Shown: in pieces, positions 34,034 to 49,199 of the stretch | Layout: the number at the start of each line of letters is the position of its first letter | Position numbering within the stretch: the stretch's first letter is position 1 | Assembly: GCF_045679555.1 (NCBI RefSeq) | Contig: NC_092091.1 | Coordinates: 15,151,572-15,215,571, forward strand | Direction of reading: 5' to 3' | DNA from: Salvelinus alpinus | Lineage: Eukaryota; Chordata; Actinopteri; Salmoniformes; Salmonidae | DNA: 64,000 bases | Translations under genes and position numbers: made by a program | Notes under the pieces: model-generated | Told to the model about the DNA's origin: nothing | Databases searched by the model: none | What the model saw: only the letters and a program-made list of their open reading frames with translations

Positions 34034-36286
34034 CCAGTGGTTCCAAAACTTTTTATAGTCCCGTTCCCCTTCAAACATTCAACCTCCAGCTGCGTGTCCC
34101 TCTAGCACCAGGGTCAGCGCATTCTCAAATGTTGTTTTTGTCATCATTGTAAGCCTGCCACACATACACCCTATACAATACATTTATTAAACATAAGAAT
34201 GAGTGTGAGTTTTTGTCACAACCTGGCTCGTGGGAAGTGACAAAGAGCTCTTTTAGGACCCGGGCACAAATAATAATAATAATAATAAAAAATTGTGCTA
34301 TTTATGTGCTTGAAAGGATTCTCATAACTCTGCAATGTTGGGTTGGAGAGAGTCTCAGTCTTAAATCATTTCCCACACACAGTCTGTGCCTGTATTTAGT
34401 TTTCATGCTAGTGAGGGCCGAGAATCCACTCTCACATAGGTGCGTGGTTACAAAGGGCATCAGTGTCTTAACAGCATGATTTGCCAAAGCAGGATACTCT
34501 GAGCGCAGCCCAATTCACAAATCTGGCAGTGGCTTCTGATTAAATTCAATTTTCACAGAGCCACTTGTTGCAATTTCGATGAGGCTCTCTTATTCAGATA
34601 TCGGTAAGTGGACTGGAGGCAGGGCATGAAAGGGATAACGAGTCCAGTTGTTTGTGTCATCTGTTTCGGGAAAGTACCTAATTACACACCCAACTCACTC
34701 AGGTGCTTCGCTATATCACATTTGATATTGACCGTAAGCTTGAGTTCATTTGCACACAAAAAAGCATACAATGATGGAAAGACCTGTGAGTTGTCCTTGT
34801 TAATGCAGACAGAGAAGAGCTCCAACTTCTTAATCATAGCCTCAATTTTGTCCCGCACATTGAACATAGTTGCGGAGAGTCCCTGTAATCCTAGATTCAG
34901 ATCATTCAGGTGAGAAAAACATCACCCAGATAGGCCAGTCGTGTGAGAAACTCATCATCATGCAAGAGGTCAGACACGTGAAATTATGGTCAGTAAAGAA
35001 AACTTTAAGCTCGTCTCTCAATTCAAAGAAACGTGTCAATACTTTGCCCCTCGATAACCAGCACACTTCTGTATGTTGTAAAAGTGTTATACATCACTGC
35101 CCATAACATTGCATAGTGCAGAAAATACACGAGAGTTCAGGGGCCTTGCTTTAACAAAGTTAACCATTTTCACTGTAGTGTCCAAAACGTCTTTCAAGCT
35201 GTAAGTGATTCCCAATGCAGCAAGACCCTCTCGGTGGATTCTGCAGTGTTCCTGACGCCACTTGGGTACAACTGCTTGCACGCACGTTACCACTCCACTA
35301 TGTATCCCTGTAATGGCTTTTGCGCCATCAGTACCGATACCAACACATCTTGACCACCGAAGTCCATTTGATGTCACAAAGCTGACCAAGTACTTAAAAA
35401 ATATTGTCCTGGTTTCCAGAAGAGGATGTCTTCCTTAATTGACCCCCCATAAACGTAACGGACAATTACCAGGAGCGGTGCCAGGCCCGCCACGTCTGTT
35501 GACTCATCCAGCTGTAACGCATAGAAGTCACTGGCTTGTATGCGAAGCAGTAATTGTTTCAAAACATCTCCTGCCATGTCACTGATGCGTTGTGAAACAG
35601 TGCTGTTTGATGAAGTCATTGTCTGTATAGTTTTTTTGGCATTTTCCCCCAGCATTGTCCCAGAAATATCCGCGGCAACAGGAATAATTAAGTCCTCCAA
35701 AATAGTATGGGCTTGCCTGTCCTAGCCACTCGGTAGCTCACCATATAAGACGCTTCTAGCCCCTTCTTATTAATGTCTTACTACTCGAAAGTCGTCTTAA
35801 TTCTCGCTCAAAAAACTCCCGTGGCTTATTTCTTAAATTGGCATGTTTTGTTTCTAAATGTCTGCGCAAGAGTGGCGGTTTCATCGAGTTGTGAGATAGT
35901 ACTTTTGCACATATAACACACTGTGGCTGAGGAAAGGCACTACTCCCAATATAAGTGAACCCCAAATCAATGTAGTTCTCATCATATTTGCGCCTCTGCG
36001 ATGGTCCAACGTCCCTGTCTGTTGTTCGGTGCTTTCCCGGGTAAAGGGGCTGTAGCTCTTCGGCTGCATCAGATTCACAACTGTCAGTGTCCATGCTAGC
36101 TGGGCTAACAATAAATGTAGAATTACTGATGCTAGCATTGGATCTGCTCATGGAAGCAGAACAACTTGTGTCGTCGACAGGTGCAGTTGTAGTACCGCTG
36201 GTAGTAGCAGTACTACCAGTAGAGCTGGTATGTGTCTCTATGGCCTTACTAAATGTAATTTTTTTGTATTTTTTTTTTAATGTCAA
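34034..36286 (-). mobile_element. hAT transposon with ZBED-like transposase, decayed
   Basis: A CAGTGGTTCCAAAACTTTT terminus at 34034 is typical of hAT/Charlie elements. The transposase fills 34302-36286 on the - strand. The element may extend past 36286, but I could not identify the opposite terminus or the target duplication. It lies in grm8 intron 1. An ATA trinucleotide run is at 34268-34287. Confidence 0.8.
34302..36286 (-). pseudogene. hAT transposase (ZBED5/SCAND3-like), frameshifted
   Basis: In protein order on the - strand: a low-complexity Ser/Thr N-terminus; a BED-type zinc finger (PQCVICAKVLSHNSMKPPLL, RRHLETKHANLRNKPREFFE) at about 35960-35790; the catalytic-domain start AQAHTILEDLIIPVAADISG, frame at 35700-35374, with LQLDESTDVAGLAPLLVIVR; then GIGTDGAKAITGIHSGVV, where the family has a catalytic Asp (35389-35087); an alpha-helical insert (34867-34682); and the hAT dimerisation region LCESGFSALTSMKTKYRHRL at 34487-34302. 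At least one frameshift and one stop lie between 35756 and 35700, with further breaks downstream. This is a recent transposon family rather than a domesticated gene, because the frame is broken and there are terminal repeats. Confidence 0.82.
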
Positions 36287-37466
36287 TCACAACTTTTTTT
36301 GGCTTACCGCCGACGGCATTGCCCGCAGTTTGGCAATACCTGATGTAAACCATCTGCTGGGTGCAAGACGTTATGTGAACCACGTCATTTTCTTGAAGGG
36401 ATACACATTCTCTTTCAACTTGTTCGTATTTAACCCCCACAACACACTTGTCTTCTACCCAACACCTCCCGGTGATATATAGGTCTTAGAAAAACCTCCA
36501 TATTAATGTCCGGTGAAGAATGCGTTACATCCTGAGCATGGGAGCACTGATTTTACACTCCATTACTCCCATAAACAGACTAAGAATGCTTTCTTCGCTA
36601 TTGATCCGTGTGCAGAGGGCTGACCCAATTACAGTCTTAGTAATGGAATGGATATGCACAGCTTCATCCGCAAGACAAGAGGAACACTCCAGAGAATTGT
36701 TTTGCCCTAAGTACTGCTGTGGAATCAGCTTTCACTTTCACCCAATCCCAACCTTTACCATTGGGGTTGTGGTTTGTTGTCCTGTGTTTAGTGGTGGTGT
36801 AGTAGTGGTTTAAATGGATGTAGGCCTAAGGGAGATCCCATTGACCTGTCATTCCAAACCGACTGCCTCAATTAATCAAGTTTCAACTCACAACCAGTCT
36901 GTGCAGGATAAAACCACAATGAAGTTCAAAATGGCTCCCTATAGAGTTATGAAATCCTTACTTACTTCCCAGTGTAGAAAAACATATGGATGTGATCATC
37001 CATAATGTACATATATCCAGTTTTACTGTGCACTATATTTGTGTAATTAGGTGTAATTCGATTTTGGGACAACGTATACAATAGAAAAGGTGCTAATCCA
37101 GGACAACTTTGAAGTTTTGTGGTAGTGTCACTGAAGATGATGTGCTCAGCACATGACTAGGCAGAGAGCCTTCATGGTGTATGGTTCAGTGAGCCTGTTG
37201 GCACCTGAAGGTGGTGCGGTCAACGTGTATCTGGCCCTCCTCTGACCCAAATGAGGCAGACCTGGGGTGTGCTCTGTGGGGTTTGATTTGTTTAAATGAT
37301 GTTCAAATGATGATGAGATGATGGACATGAGGCATTCCATTCAAACAACAAAATTAAGGTTATGTCATTAGGACAGAAAAAAGTCTTCAATGTGACACTC
37401 AATGACAGATTCTGGAAAGCTGCCAAAACTAATGATTTATCAATTGGAATTTCACTCCTTGAAATA
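36287..37466. other. grm8 intron 1, unassigned
   Basis: The first few hundred bases may still belong to the hAT element's 5' region. No gene was recognised. Short open frames here have no similarity that I recognise. Confidence 0.4.
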
Positions 37467-38464
37467 CACTGAACAAAAATAAATATGCAACATGTAATGT
37501 GATGGTCCCATGTTTCATGAGCTGAAATAAAAGATTGCATAAATTTTCCATATCACAAAAAGCTTATTTCCCTCAAATTTGTTTAAACAGCATGATCATT
37601 ACACAGGTGCACCTTGTGCTGGGGACAATAAAAGGCCACTCTAAAATGTGCAGTTTTGTCATACAACACAATGCCATTGGCATGTTGACTGGAGCAATAT
37701 CCACCAGAGCTTTTGCCAGAGAATTGAATGTTCATTTCTCTACCATAAACCGTCTCCAACGTCGTTTTAGAGAATTTGGCAGTACATCCAACCGGCCTCA
37801 TAACCTCAGACCATGTGTATGTGGTTTGCTGATGTCAACGTTGTGAACAGAGTGGCCCATGGTGGCAGTGGAGTTGTGGTATGGACAGGAATAAGCTATG
37901 GACACGAACACAATTGCATTTTATCGATGTCTATTTGAATGCACAGAGATACCGTGACGAGATCATGAGGCTCATTGCTGTGCTATTAATTTGCCGCAAT
38001 CACCTCATGTTTCAGCATGATAATGCATGGCCCCATGTCACAAGGATTTGTACACAACTCCTGGAAGCTGAAAATCTCCCAGTTCTTCCATGGCCTGCAT
38101 ATTCACCAGACATGTCAACCATTGAGCATGTTTGGGATGCTCTTGATCGACATATATGACAGCATTTTCCAGTTCCCGCCAATATCCAGCAACTTCGCAC
38201 AGCCGTTGAAGAGGAGTGGGACAACATTCCACAGACCACAATTATTAGCCTGATCAACTCTATATGAAGTAGGTGTGTTGAACTGCATGAGGCAAATGGT
38301 GGTCACACCAGATAATGACTGGTCATCTGATCCACGCCCCTACCTTTTTCATGTGAAATCCATAGATCAAGACCTAATGAATTGATTTCAATTGACTGAT
38401 TTCCATGCGTGAACAGTAAAATCTTTGAAATTGTGGCATGTTGCGTTTATATTGTTGTTCAGTG
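37467..38464 (+). mobile_element. Tc1 transposon with CACTGAACAAAAATA ends, internally deleted
   Basis: This 998-bp element has matching ends (CACTGAACAAAAATAAATAT and TATTGTTGTTCAGTG) and TA on both sides. The transposase N-terminus is present at about 37670-37800 ([20 protein letters not shown]), then the middle is missing. The C-terminal part resumes at 37881-38159 (FQHDNAWPHV and SPDMSTIEHVWDALDRH) with the second Asp and the Glu. A truncated second copy is at 43884. Confidence 0.88.
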
Positions 38465-41400
38465 TATTATCCCAGTGTATGGAAATAATTAACACAAACT
38501 ATATATCCGGAAGGTTCTATTAGGGTACGGACCATTGTGACTAAAATATCCTGCACTAAATCTGTAATGAGTTACATGATTCATCTTTAACTGAAGAGCC
38601 AAGTCATACTTGGCTAATGAGGAGAGAAGGGGTTACCAACATGAGTTATCTAAAATTAGCTCTAAATTATGCAGGGCATTTTATCAACAAATTCAAACAC
38701 CACTACCCGTATTTCAGTCAGACATTCCAACCTGTCTCTTTTGCAGTCACGTTGCACTTTTGACAAGATATATATCATAAGGATGTGGTACTGGTGATGT
38801 TAAACACTTTTCCAATCATTGTTGAGATCTGATATTCTGTGCCCCGCAAGACGAGACGTAGACCAATGTCATATCGTCAACCAATCACATTTGTCAAATC
38901 CTTTCAGTCGAAATTCCAGCTAAACTTGGAGAGAACAGATAACTACTTACAAAAGCGTGTTTCTGATGAAGAGCTACAAAAGTAAGTAAATAGCCATATT
39001 AGACTGAAAATATATAGGCCTAAGGTGATTTTGTCACACTTGTTAGGCTCTCCATGCTCATTAGTTGCTCATTAAACATATTTGCTGCTACTTCACTTAA
39101 TCAAGTTTTCAGTCTCCCTTCCTAACTGTTTTATATTCCCTGAGACCAACCAGAAATGTTTCCTTGACCAAATATTCCCAGATTTTCATAAAACAGCCAC
39201 ACATTTAGTCTGTTGTTTTTGCTTGACCAAATTTTGCCCGAAGCAAAAGTCCATCGGCACGCTTCAATTAGCTTGTTCAATGAAGCCGGAGGGGGATTTT
39301 TGTTGTATTCATGTATGCTACACTGTCCCACAAAATCATCCCTTTGTCCCACATTTGGGTATAATACATGTGGTCACCCTAGTCCCAGTATTAGCTGAAC
39401 AGAGACTAGGGTAGATTCAGTGCTAAAGTAAGGACATGTGAAGATAATTATAACAGGATCAGTGGTGTGGTGGTGCATAGAATTGCTGCATTGTTCTTCT
39501 CTGCAGAACCAACCTTTGTCTAAACCTCTGATGATATTCTGTTTTGCTGAATATGTATCTTCACGGGAAATAGCGAATAGTAGACTAGCACAAATTAAAT
39601 TAAACCCAGTAAGTGAGGAACATAGATGCTTCATCATAACTTTGTTTTGAGTGCCCTTGTGATTTTTTTTAGAACATATCCTTTAGGAAGAGCAGTAATA
39701 ACTTGATGGATTCATTCATAGCCATGGGAGGAAAGATTAGCTGTGAATCGTTTTAGGTAATGAATGTTTCTGGTGGTCACTGCAGCAATACGGCTCTCTG
39801 CAGGGTTGCCACCTTTGGTCACACTTCCACACTTCACCCTGGTTGTCCTTTGAGCTTCTTATAAAAGTGCAGAAGACTTGGGCCAGGATACCAAGCGGGA
39901 AAGCCTTGGTACACACAAATAGCAATCACAAAGTGTATAGAGGATTATGTTTTTAAGACCTCTGTGTAATTTTGTGTACGTATGTGTGTGTGTTTGTGTG
40001 TGTGTGTAAGGCTTTGTGCATGTATATTAAGTGTCTCTGTGTATGTGGATGTGTGTGTGTGTAGATGTGGATGTGTGTGTGTATGTGGATGCACGTGTGT
40101 ATGGATGTGCAGGATAACTAATCTTGCAGGGAAACGCGTGATGGCCACCCCCTAATTTCCATTATAGAATTAGACTACCAGCAGTGTCAGTGTCGCACTG
40201 CAGTCTTAATCAATACACCCTCCTAGAACCTCCAGCAAGTGTGTGTGCATGGGTGTGTGTGGGTCTGCCTACTCATTTGGTGTGGAAATAGGGTGCATGG
40301 TGCCAGTTCAATTAAGAGATCAGGGTTGAATATCATACTGTGAAGACGTCTCCTCTACTTATCCATCTTTGAGTGGATGGTAGTATAGGGGTTTATTATG
40401 TGAAGGTTTGGGGGGGGGGGGGTTCTGCCTAAGGTTCTTCTTTCCTGTGGGAGTCAGGATGCGAGTTTGGTTTGTACTTGACTGAGGGCACTTCCTGATC
40501 CATCAAAACAGATCCCTATGTTTCAAAGGCAAGACAGCGTTCATCAGACATCTCAGACCTCAAAATGTCTCGAAAAAACATTACATTCAACTACTCCCGA
40601 AATGTATGTGTAGATTCAGCTATAAATCCTCAACTCCCAAATGATTGGGAAAGATTGAGAAGAAAAAAATACTTCCGGTTACTAAATTGACTAGATGGGA
40701 TGCATTTGTTTCTCATGAGATTGTCACTTTTATACTTGTTTGATAGTTAGTTAGCCCCACAGGAAGTGTCAAAACCACAGTGATGCCTGCAGTTTGTATC
40801 ATAATGGTATTGATAGGAAATTTAATGGAAAAAAGTAAACACAATTAGACCACTTATTTGGGTTGTCACTAGTTAACACAGCCACAAAATATTAAACCTG
40901 CCTATTTCTACAATTTCTCCTTTTAAAGGCCCAGTGGAGTCAAAAATGTAATTTCCTGTGTTTTATATATATTTCCACACCATGAGGTTGGACTAATACT
41001 GTGAAAATGATGATTTTGCCCTTTTAGTGTAAGAGCTGTTTGAAAAGACCACCTGAAATCTCAGCCTGTTATGGTGGGATGGAGATTTGGCCTTCCTGGT
41101 GACATACCAGGTGGTAAATTATTATAAAAATATATTTAAAAAAATATTAATATTTGTTTTTACAGCTTTTCTGCTACATTTACATACATTTTACATACAT
41201 GGTACTTTTCTATACAGCAATCCCGTAACAATAATACACTACCAAACATAAGCTCTTTAAATCGCAACCCTCAGCCACTCTCAGCCCATCCCACCTATCA
41301 CCATAGACCACCCTCGTTTGGTTTACATGTGCCGTGTATTTTTCAATTGTGCTGTGATGTTTTACATTAATTTTGAATCTTTCTAATCGTATAGTATCCA

Positions 41401-41485
41401 CAGATTGTGAGCTAAAGATGAAAACCTTTCCTACAAGTATTATTATATTATTTATTGACTGGCTATGGCTTATTTAGTGATTTTG
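38465..41485. other. grm8 intron 1, unassigned 3-kb stretch
   Basis: No gene or RNA was recognised. It includes GT-rich microsatellite sequence at about 39975-40115 and a 13-base G run at 40410-40422. The stretch shows no transposon terminus that I could identify, so it may be unique intron sequence. Confidence 0.45.
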
Positions 41486-41833
41486 TGTCACGGTCGTTGT
41501 ATGAGTGAGACCAAGGCGCAGCGTGGTATGCATACATTCTCTTTTAATGAATGAACACTAAACAAAAACAACAAAATCAACGGACGAAACGTGAAGCTAT
41601 ACAAATAGTGCAGACGGGCAACTTAACATAGACAAGATCCCACTCAAACAAAAGGGAAATGGCTGCCTAAATATGATCCCCAATCAGAGACAACGATAAA
41701 CAGCTGCCTCTGATTGGGAACCATATCAGGCCACCATAGACATACAAATACACCTAGATAACCCACCCAAGTCACCATCACGCCCCAACCAACACAGAGA
41801 AAAAACAGCTTACTATGTTCAGGGCGTAACATT
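41486..41833. mobile_element. Non-autonomous DNA repeat, about 350 bp
   Basis: Begins TGTCACGGTCGTTGTATGAG and ends near GTTCAGGGCGTAACA, which are partly inverted termini (TGTCACG / CGTAACA). It has an inner imperfect palindrome around CAATCAGAGACAACGATAAA / CAGCTGCCTCTGATTGG. The family was not determined and there is no coding capacity. Confidence 0.55.
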
Positions 41834-42180
41834 TTGTCTCTTCGCAGCGAAATCTACAGAGCTGAGATTGTTGCATGCCCCATATATATATATATAGCAT
41901 TCCGTTGGTGGCAAGAATGTTTTATACTCATTTAAATTGAAATTGAAGTGTTGAATCAAGTGTTGTTTTTTGTATCAGTTCATGTACCATATGCCATGGA
42001 ATCAGTACATCGAAAATCTCTTCCAATTTTATTTTGCAACCTGTATGGCGCAGCTGTCAACATTTTTATCCTCAAATGAAACTGGTATATTTTTCTATTC
42101 ATACCAGTTCCTTTCAGACAATTTGTATCTTTAATATATGGCAGACAAACAAGTTCCCTACCTTTTCCATCTTCCACTTA
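41834..42180. other. grm8 intron 1, unassigned
   Basis: AT-rich, with a short (TA)n at 41884-41896. No feature was recognised. Confidence 0.45.
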
Positions 42181-43810
<1,630 letters not shown>

Positions 43811-43883
43811 TACCTCCTCCATTTTTGTGGTAATGCTGCAATCAGTTGGTTTTTATTTTGGATTGAGCAGACATTCCCATATA

Positions 43884-44465
43884 TACTGAACAAAATATAA
43901 ACGCAACAGGTAAAGTGTTGGTCCCATGATTCATGAGCTGAAATAACATTTCCTAGAAATGTTCCATACGCACAAAAAGCTTATTTCTCTCAAATTTTGT
44001 GCCCAATTTTGTTTACATCCCTGTTAGTGAGCATTTCTCCTTTGCCAATATAATACATCCACCTGACAGTTGTGGCATATCAAGAAGCTGATTAAACAGC
44101 ATGATCATTACACAGGTTTTGCCGGGGACAATAAAAGGCCACTCTAATATGTGGAATTTTGTCACACAACACAATGCCACAGATGTTTTGAGTGTGCAAT
44201 TGGAATGCAGGAATGTCCACAAGAGCTGCTGCTAGATAATTTAATGTTAATTTCTCTACCATAAGCCGCCTCCAATGTCATTTTAGAGATTTTGGCAGTA
44301 TATTCAACCAGCCTCACAACCGCAGACAACGTGTATGGTGTTGTGTGGGCGAGCGGTTTGCTGATGTCAACGTTGGGAACAGAGTGCCCCATGGTGGCTG
44401 TGGAGTTATGGTATGGTCAGGCATTAGCTACGGACAACAAACACAATTGCATTTTATCGATGACG
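43884..44465 (+). mobile_element. Tc1 with CACTGAACAAAAATA ends, second copy, 3'-truncated
   Basis: Same lineage as 37467-38464 (TACTGAACAAAATATAAACG at the left, the CATGATTCATGAGCTGAAAT leader and the transposase N-terminal region). At about 44465 it stops abruptly and is joined to a different Tc1 element in the opposite orientation. No right terminus of its own. Confidence 0.82.
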
Positions 44466-44960
44466 ATTTGAATTGCACATGGTGATCTTGGGCTTGTGTG
44501 CGGCTGCTCGGTAACCCATTTCATGAAGCTCCCGATGAAAAGTTGAAGCAGTTTGGAACTCGGTAGTGAGTGTTGCAACTGAGGACAGATGATTTTTACA
44601 CGCTACGTGCTTCAGCACTCGGCGATCACGTTCTGTAAGCTTGTGTGGCCTACCACTTTGCGGTTGAGTCGTTGTTCCTCCTAGACGTTTCCACTTCACA
44701 ATAACAGCACTTACAGTTGACCTGGGCAGCTCTGGTAGGGTTGAAAGTTTACAAACTGACTTGTTGGAAAAGTGGCATCCTATGACGGTGCCACGATGAG
44801 TCACTGAGCTCTTCAGTAAGGCCATTCTACTGCCAATGTTTGTCTATGGAGATTGCATGGCTGTGTGCTTGATTGTATACACTTGTTAGCAACGGGTCTG
44901 GCTGAAATAGCCTAACCCGCTAATTTGAAGGGCTGTCCACATACTTTTGTCTATGTAGCG
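44466..44960 (-). mobile_element. Tc1 with CACATACTTTTGT end, truncated
   Basis: On the - strand from 44960 the element reads through a degenerate terminus (CGCTACATAGACAAAAGTAT) and leader to a transposase start at 44825 (MALLKSSVTHRGTVIGCHFS, then ELPRSTVSAVIVKWKRLGGT). It breaks off at the chimeric junction near 44465 before any catalytic residue. Confidence 0.82.
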
Positions 44961-46618
44961 AACTTACTGATTTGATTTTAGGATAAAAACGGCTGCATGT
45001 GACCTTTTATATCTGATTTTAAACCTAACCTTAACCCTTACCCCTAATCTTAATCACACTGCTAACCTTATGCCTAACCCTAACCTTAAAATAAGACCAA
45101 AAAAACAAATACATTTCATACATTTTTACATTATAGCCAATGTTGACTTTGTGGCTGTCTTATCTAGTGGAAACAACTTAGTTGCTCCGTGGTGGGTAGA
45201 TCAAATGAATGATCTTCCTCATTATATTAGCACTTGGCCACCCATGATCGAATCCAAATGGGGAGAGATCTGCTAAACTCATTTCGATATTCATTTGACT
45301 GCACCAACAGGCTCTCTACTCACTGTCTATAAAACACCACTCACTCAGATACCAACCCTCCATAGGTTAAGAGGCACTTAGCAACAGGATTGTAGTCAAG
45401 AGATGTTCTGTGTACGGTATCTTTAGAGAGAGCTGAATTGACAGAGAGGTTGGCTAGACAAAGTATATCTAGCTGTCTGTAAATGTACAGGCAGTTCCTG
45501 ATCACACTCTGTGGGAGTAGCCTGTTCAGTTATTGACAAATGCTAAGGTAAAGGTTAAAACTGTATATGTCAAGACTGCATCCAATAACAGAAAGGGTTC
45601 CTCTGGAATTTCTCTTCCCTTGCCGATAGACCAACTAAAGACAAGATACATGCTGCTAAATAGAAATAACATCTTCAACTAGAGACCATAAAAAAACGTT
45701 GTGTTAATGCTCTGCAACTCCTAACACTACTTTATCTAACAGAAAAGGGGCACGGGTAACAAAGTAATATCCTGCGGCATAGCCAAAGGATGTAAAAAGA
45801 TTGTAAAAAAAAATAAAAAATCACGCTCAAGCCATTAACCTTTTACTTTACGTAGTCGGCAAATGGACGTGGACATTATTTTCAGTCGATCGTAATTACC
45901 TTAAACAGACTCCGATTACACTCACACTGTGATCTGGTTTGGAGAATATGCGGAGGTGCTTGGTTGAGAAATTGCATACCACAAACGTGGCTCTGCAATA
46001 TTGTAAATCTTATTTCCATTTGGTATAATGGCAACCCCCGCTGGGGCAGTATCGGGGGCTCCGATGGGATCATACTCTTCCAATTGTAATTTCCTTGCCT
46101 CTGCATGCAGTGGGTCAACAGGGAGCCAGAGTACTTACAGGCAATTGTGTGTGTGTGTGTATGGATGTTTTTTAAGCTAAGCCCCATGTATAAGGTCTAC
46201 TTTCAGCCTGAGGTGTTTTTCTTACACAAGGGGAGCATTCTGGGAAACTGATGATATTCAGAATGAGTCACACAGCAGAGTTTCACTCTTACTATGCTTT
46301 AGGAACTCGTTTTCTGGACAGTGAATGTTTTTCCTGCTATATGTATATATGCCATTTAGCTGACACCTTTATTCAAATGAGTCACTAGGCAGTGGAATAA
46401 TGATTGACCAGCTATTTGCATAAAAGTGAGTTTGAGTTTGGAGTCAAGGTCTTAAAAAGATTAAATCAATCAAAAATGGAGCTTGACATGGTCTTGGCCC
46501 ATAGTATTGTGGCGTGTAATGCTAACCGATATTGAGTATGACAACCTAATGTTTAGGCCTGTCTTTTTAGGTTTTATAGCTTATTTATTACATATACATT
46601 TTACATACATTGTACATA
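44961..46618. other. grm8 intron 1, unassigned
   Basis: At 45020-45095 there are scattered CCTAACCCTAACCTTAA phrases, a degenerate telomere-like dispersed repeat. A (GT)n run is at 46147-46161. No gene was recognised. Confidence 0.5.
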
Positions 46619-47997
46619 CAGTGCCTTCAGAAAGTATTCATACCCCTTGACTTATTCCACATTTTGCTGTGTTACAGCCTGAATTCGAAATGGATGAAAT
46701 AAAACATTTTCTCTCACCCATCTACACACAATACCCCATAATGACTAAGTGAAAACATGTTATAATTATTATTTTTGCTAATATATTGAAAATGAAATAC
46801 AGAAATATCTTATGTACATAAGTATTCACACCCCTTAGTCAATACTTTGTAGAAGCGCCTTTGGCAGAGATTACAGCTGTGAGTCTTTTGGGGTAAGTCT
46901 TTAAGAGCAACTCCATGGTAGATTTGGCCTTGAGGTTATTGTCCTACCTAAAGGTGAATTCATGTCCCAGTGTCTGATGGAAAGCAGACTGGTTTTCTTC
47001 TAGGATTTTGCTTGTGCTTAGCTCCATTTCGTTTATTTATCCTGAAAAACTCCCCAGTCCTTACGATTACAAGCATACCCATAACATATGCAGCCACCAC
47101 TATGCTTGAAATTATGGAGAGTGGTACTCCGTAATGTGTCATAATGGATTTGCCCCAAACATAACACTTTGTATTCAGGTCAAAAAGTGAATTGCTTGGC
47201 CACATTCTTTGCAGTATTACTTTAGTGCCTTGTTGCAAACAGGATGCATGTTTTGGAATATTTTTATTCTGTACAGGCTTCCTTCTTTTCACTCTGTCAA
47301 TTAGGTTAATATTTTGGAGTAACTACAATATTGTTGATCCACCCTTAGTTTTCTCCTATCACAGCCATTAAAGTCTGTAACTGTTTTAAAGTCACCATTG
47401 GCCTGATTGGGAAATCCCTGAGTTTCCTTCCTCTCCAGCAACTGAGTTAGGAAGTACGCCTATATCTTTGTAGTGACTGGGTGTATTGATTAAGTGTAAT
47501 TAATAACTTCACCATGCTCAAAGGGATATTCATTGTCTGCTTTTTTTAATGTTTACCCACCGACCAATAGGTGCCCTTCTTTGCGAGGGATTGGAAAACC
47601 TCCCTGCTCTTTGTGGTTTAATCTGTGTTTGAAATTCACTGCTCGACTGAGGGACCTTACAGATAATTGTGTAGGGTACAGAGCTGAGAGAGCCATTCAA
47701 AATCATGTTAAACACTATTATTGCACACAGAGTGAGTACATGCAAATTATTATGTGACTTGTTAAGCAAATTTTTACTCCTGAATGTATTTAGGCACGCC
47801 ATAACAAAGGGGTTTAATACTTATTGACTCAAGACATTTTAGCTTTTAATTTGTAATACATTTATAAACATTTCTAAAAACATAATTCCACTTTGACATT
47901 AAGGGGTATTGTGTCTCAATTTTCATTTTAAATTCAGGCTGTAACACCACACAATGTGGAAAAAGTCCAGGGGTGCGAATACTTTCTGAAGGCACTG
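46619..47997 (-). mobile_element. Tc1 transposon with CAGTGCCTTCAGAAAGTATT ends, decayed
   Basis: Both ends are present (CAGTGCCTTCAGAAAGTATT and AATACTTTCTGAAGGCACTG) with TA on each side. The 1.38-kb interior still shows - strand traces of transposase (KHKQNPRRKPVCF region near 46990 and leader text), but no frame is long and no catalytic motif could be read. It is older than the other Tc1 copies. Confidence 0.85.
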
Positions 47998-49199
47998 TAA
48001 ATTGTACTTTTATACACAGTAATTACATAACTGTACATTTGGATACATTTGGATACATGTACAAATACATTTGGATACATTTAGGCCTGTCGTCCCTGTT
48101 GTCAATGCCCCTTCCTTTTGATTGTTGTGACTAACAACAGATCCCCATATTGAACAGCTCGGCCTGAATCTAATGTCTGGATTAGCATGCCAAATGAGTT
48201 ATCCCCCACAGGACAATCTTTTCCAGGTTCATCCCATCAGGAGGCCCTATTAAGAGCTCCGGTCAAGTGTGCCAAACACAGATCTTACAGCTGTGTGGAA
48301 CTTATCTTACAGTAGAAGAGGACCGATGGTGGGGTGGTAGCAGATAATATATGTGCAGTCTCACTCCCACTCTACTGGAAAGGCACTAGTATGCATACAT
48401 GAATAAGATTCCTGTTCTTTTCCAAAGTCGATGGAGTGACGCTATTTTTGATGGAGGCAGGGAGTCGCCATGTCTTTTATAATCCTCAACTGTCAATTCT
48501 AGGGCTTAGTACCTTTTTGAATTCCAGATATAGAATGACAGTTTATGTGAAACTAAAAACAAAGGTTCTCTCTGCTTTTCTGTGTGGTATTTCCCCAGTT
48601 TTTTGCCTAGGCTGCTGAAAGTGCATAAACATAAGCTCTGTCACTCTCCCACGCAGCAGCGAGAGTATGGGGGAAATGGAAATGCAATGTTGCAGATGAG
48701 CCCATGTTGAAATGTACGCTGCCAATGCCACATTGTGCAAATCTTATACAAATGTATTTCGAACCTGTAAATGTACACAAATGTTGTGCAGTCTTACCTA
48801 TCCGCTGTCAGCTAAACAAAAATGCTGTAGCCCTGTATTTTCTCACAATGAAAATTGTTGTGCAGAATTTTGATGTTTTCTTCATGTAACAGGTCTTAAT
48901 CCATGAGAGTGAGGAGTTTATGCTCAAAACCTACCTCAGGTTTAAGACAACTGATTGACACACACAATAAGACATTCAATTAAATTCCTCTATCCCCAAG
49001 GGACAATTATTGCTTATCATAAAACTGTCAGGCAAACACATTAGACATATACAGTAGCCATCATACTCTTTCCATGACATAGACTGACCAGGTGAATCCA
49101 TATGAAATCTATGATCCCTTACTGATGTCACTTGTTAAAACCACTTCAACCAGTATAGATTATATTATTATTATTATTATTATTATATTATAGTATAGA
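47998..49199. other. grm8 intron 1, unassigned
   Basis: No gene or element end was identified. A (TTA)n run at 49163-49186 directly precedes the L2 fragment. Confidence 0.5.

Noticed and set aside
35756..36286. BED zinc-finger protein as a domesticated host gene
   Set aside because: The frame is broken just after the finger, the rest of a hAT transposase follows in other frames, and a hAT-type terminus lies at 34034; it is a transposon relic.
45015..45095. Telomere-like CCTAACCCTAACC stretch, as an interstitial telomere
   Set aside because: Units are irregular, mixed with CTTAAC and CTAATC, and too few; it fits a common dispersed fish repeat better than true (TTAGGG)n.
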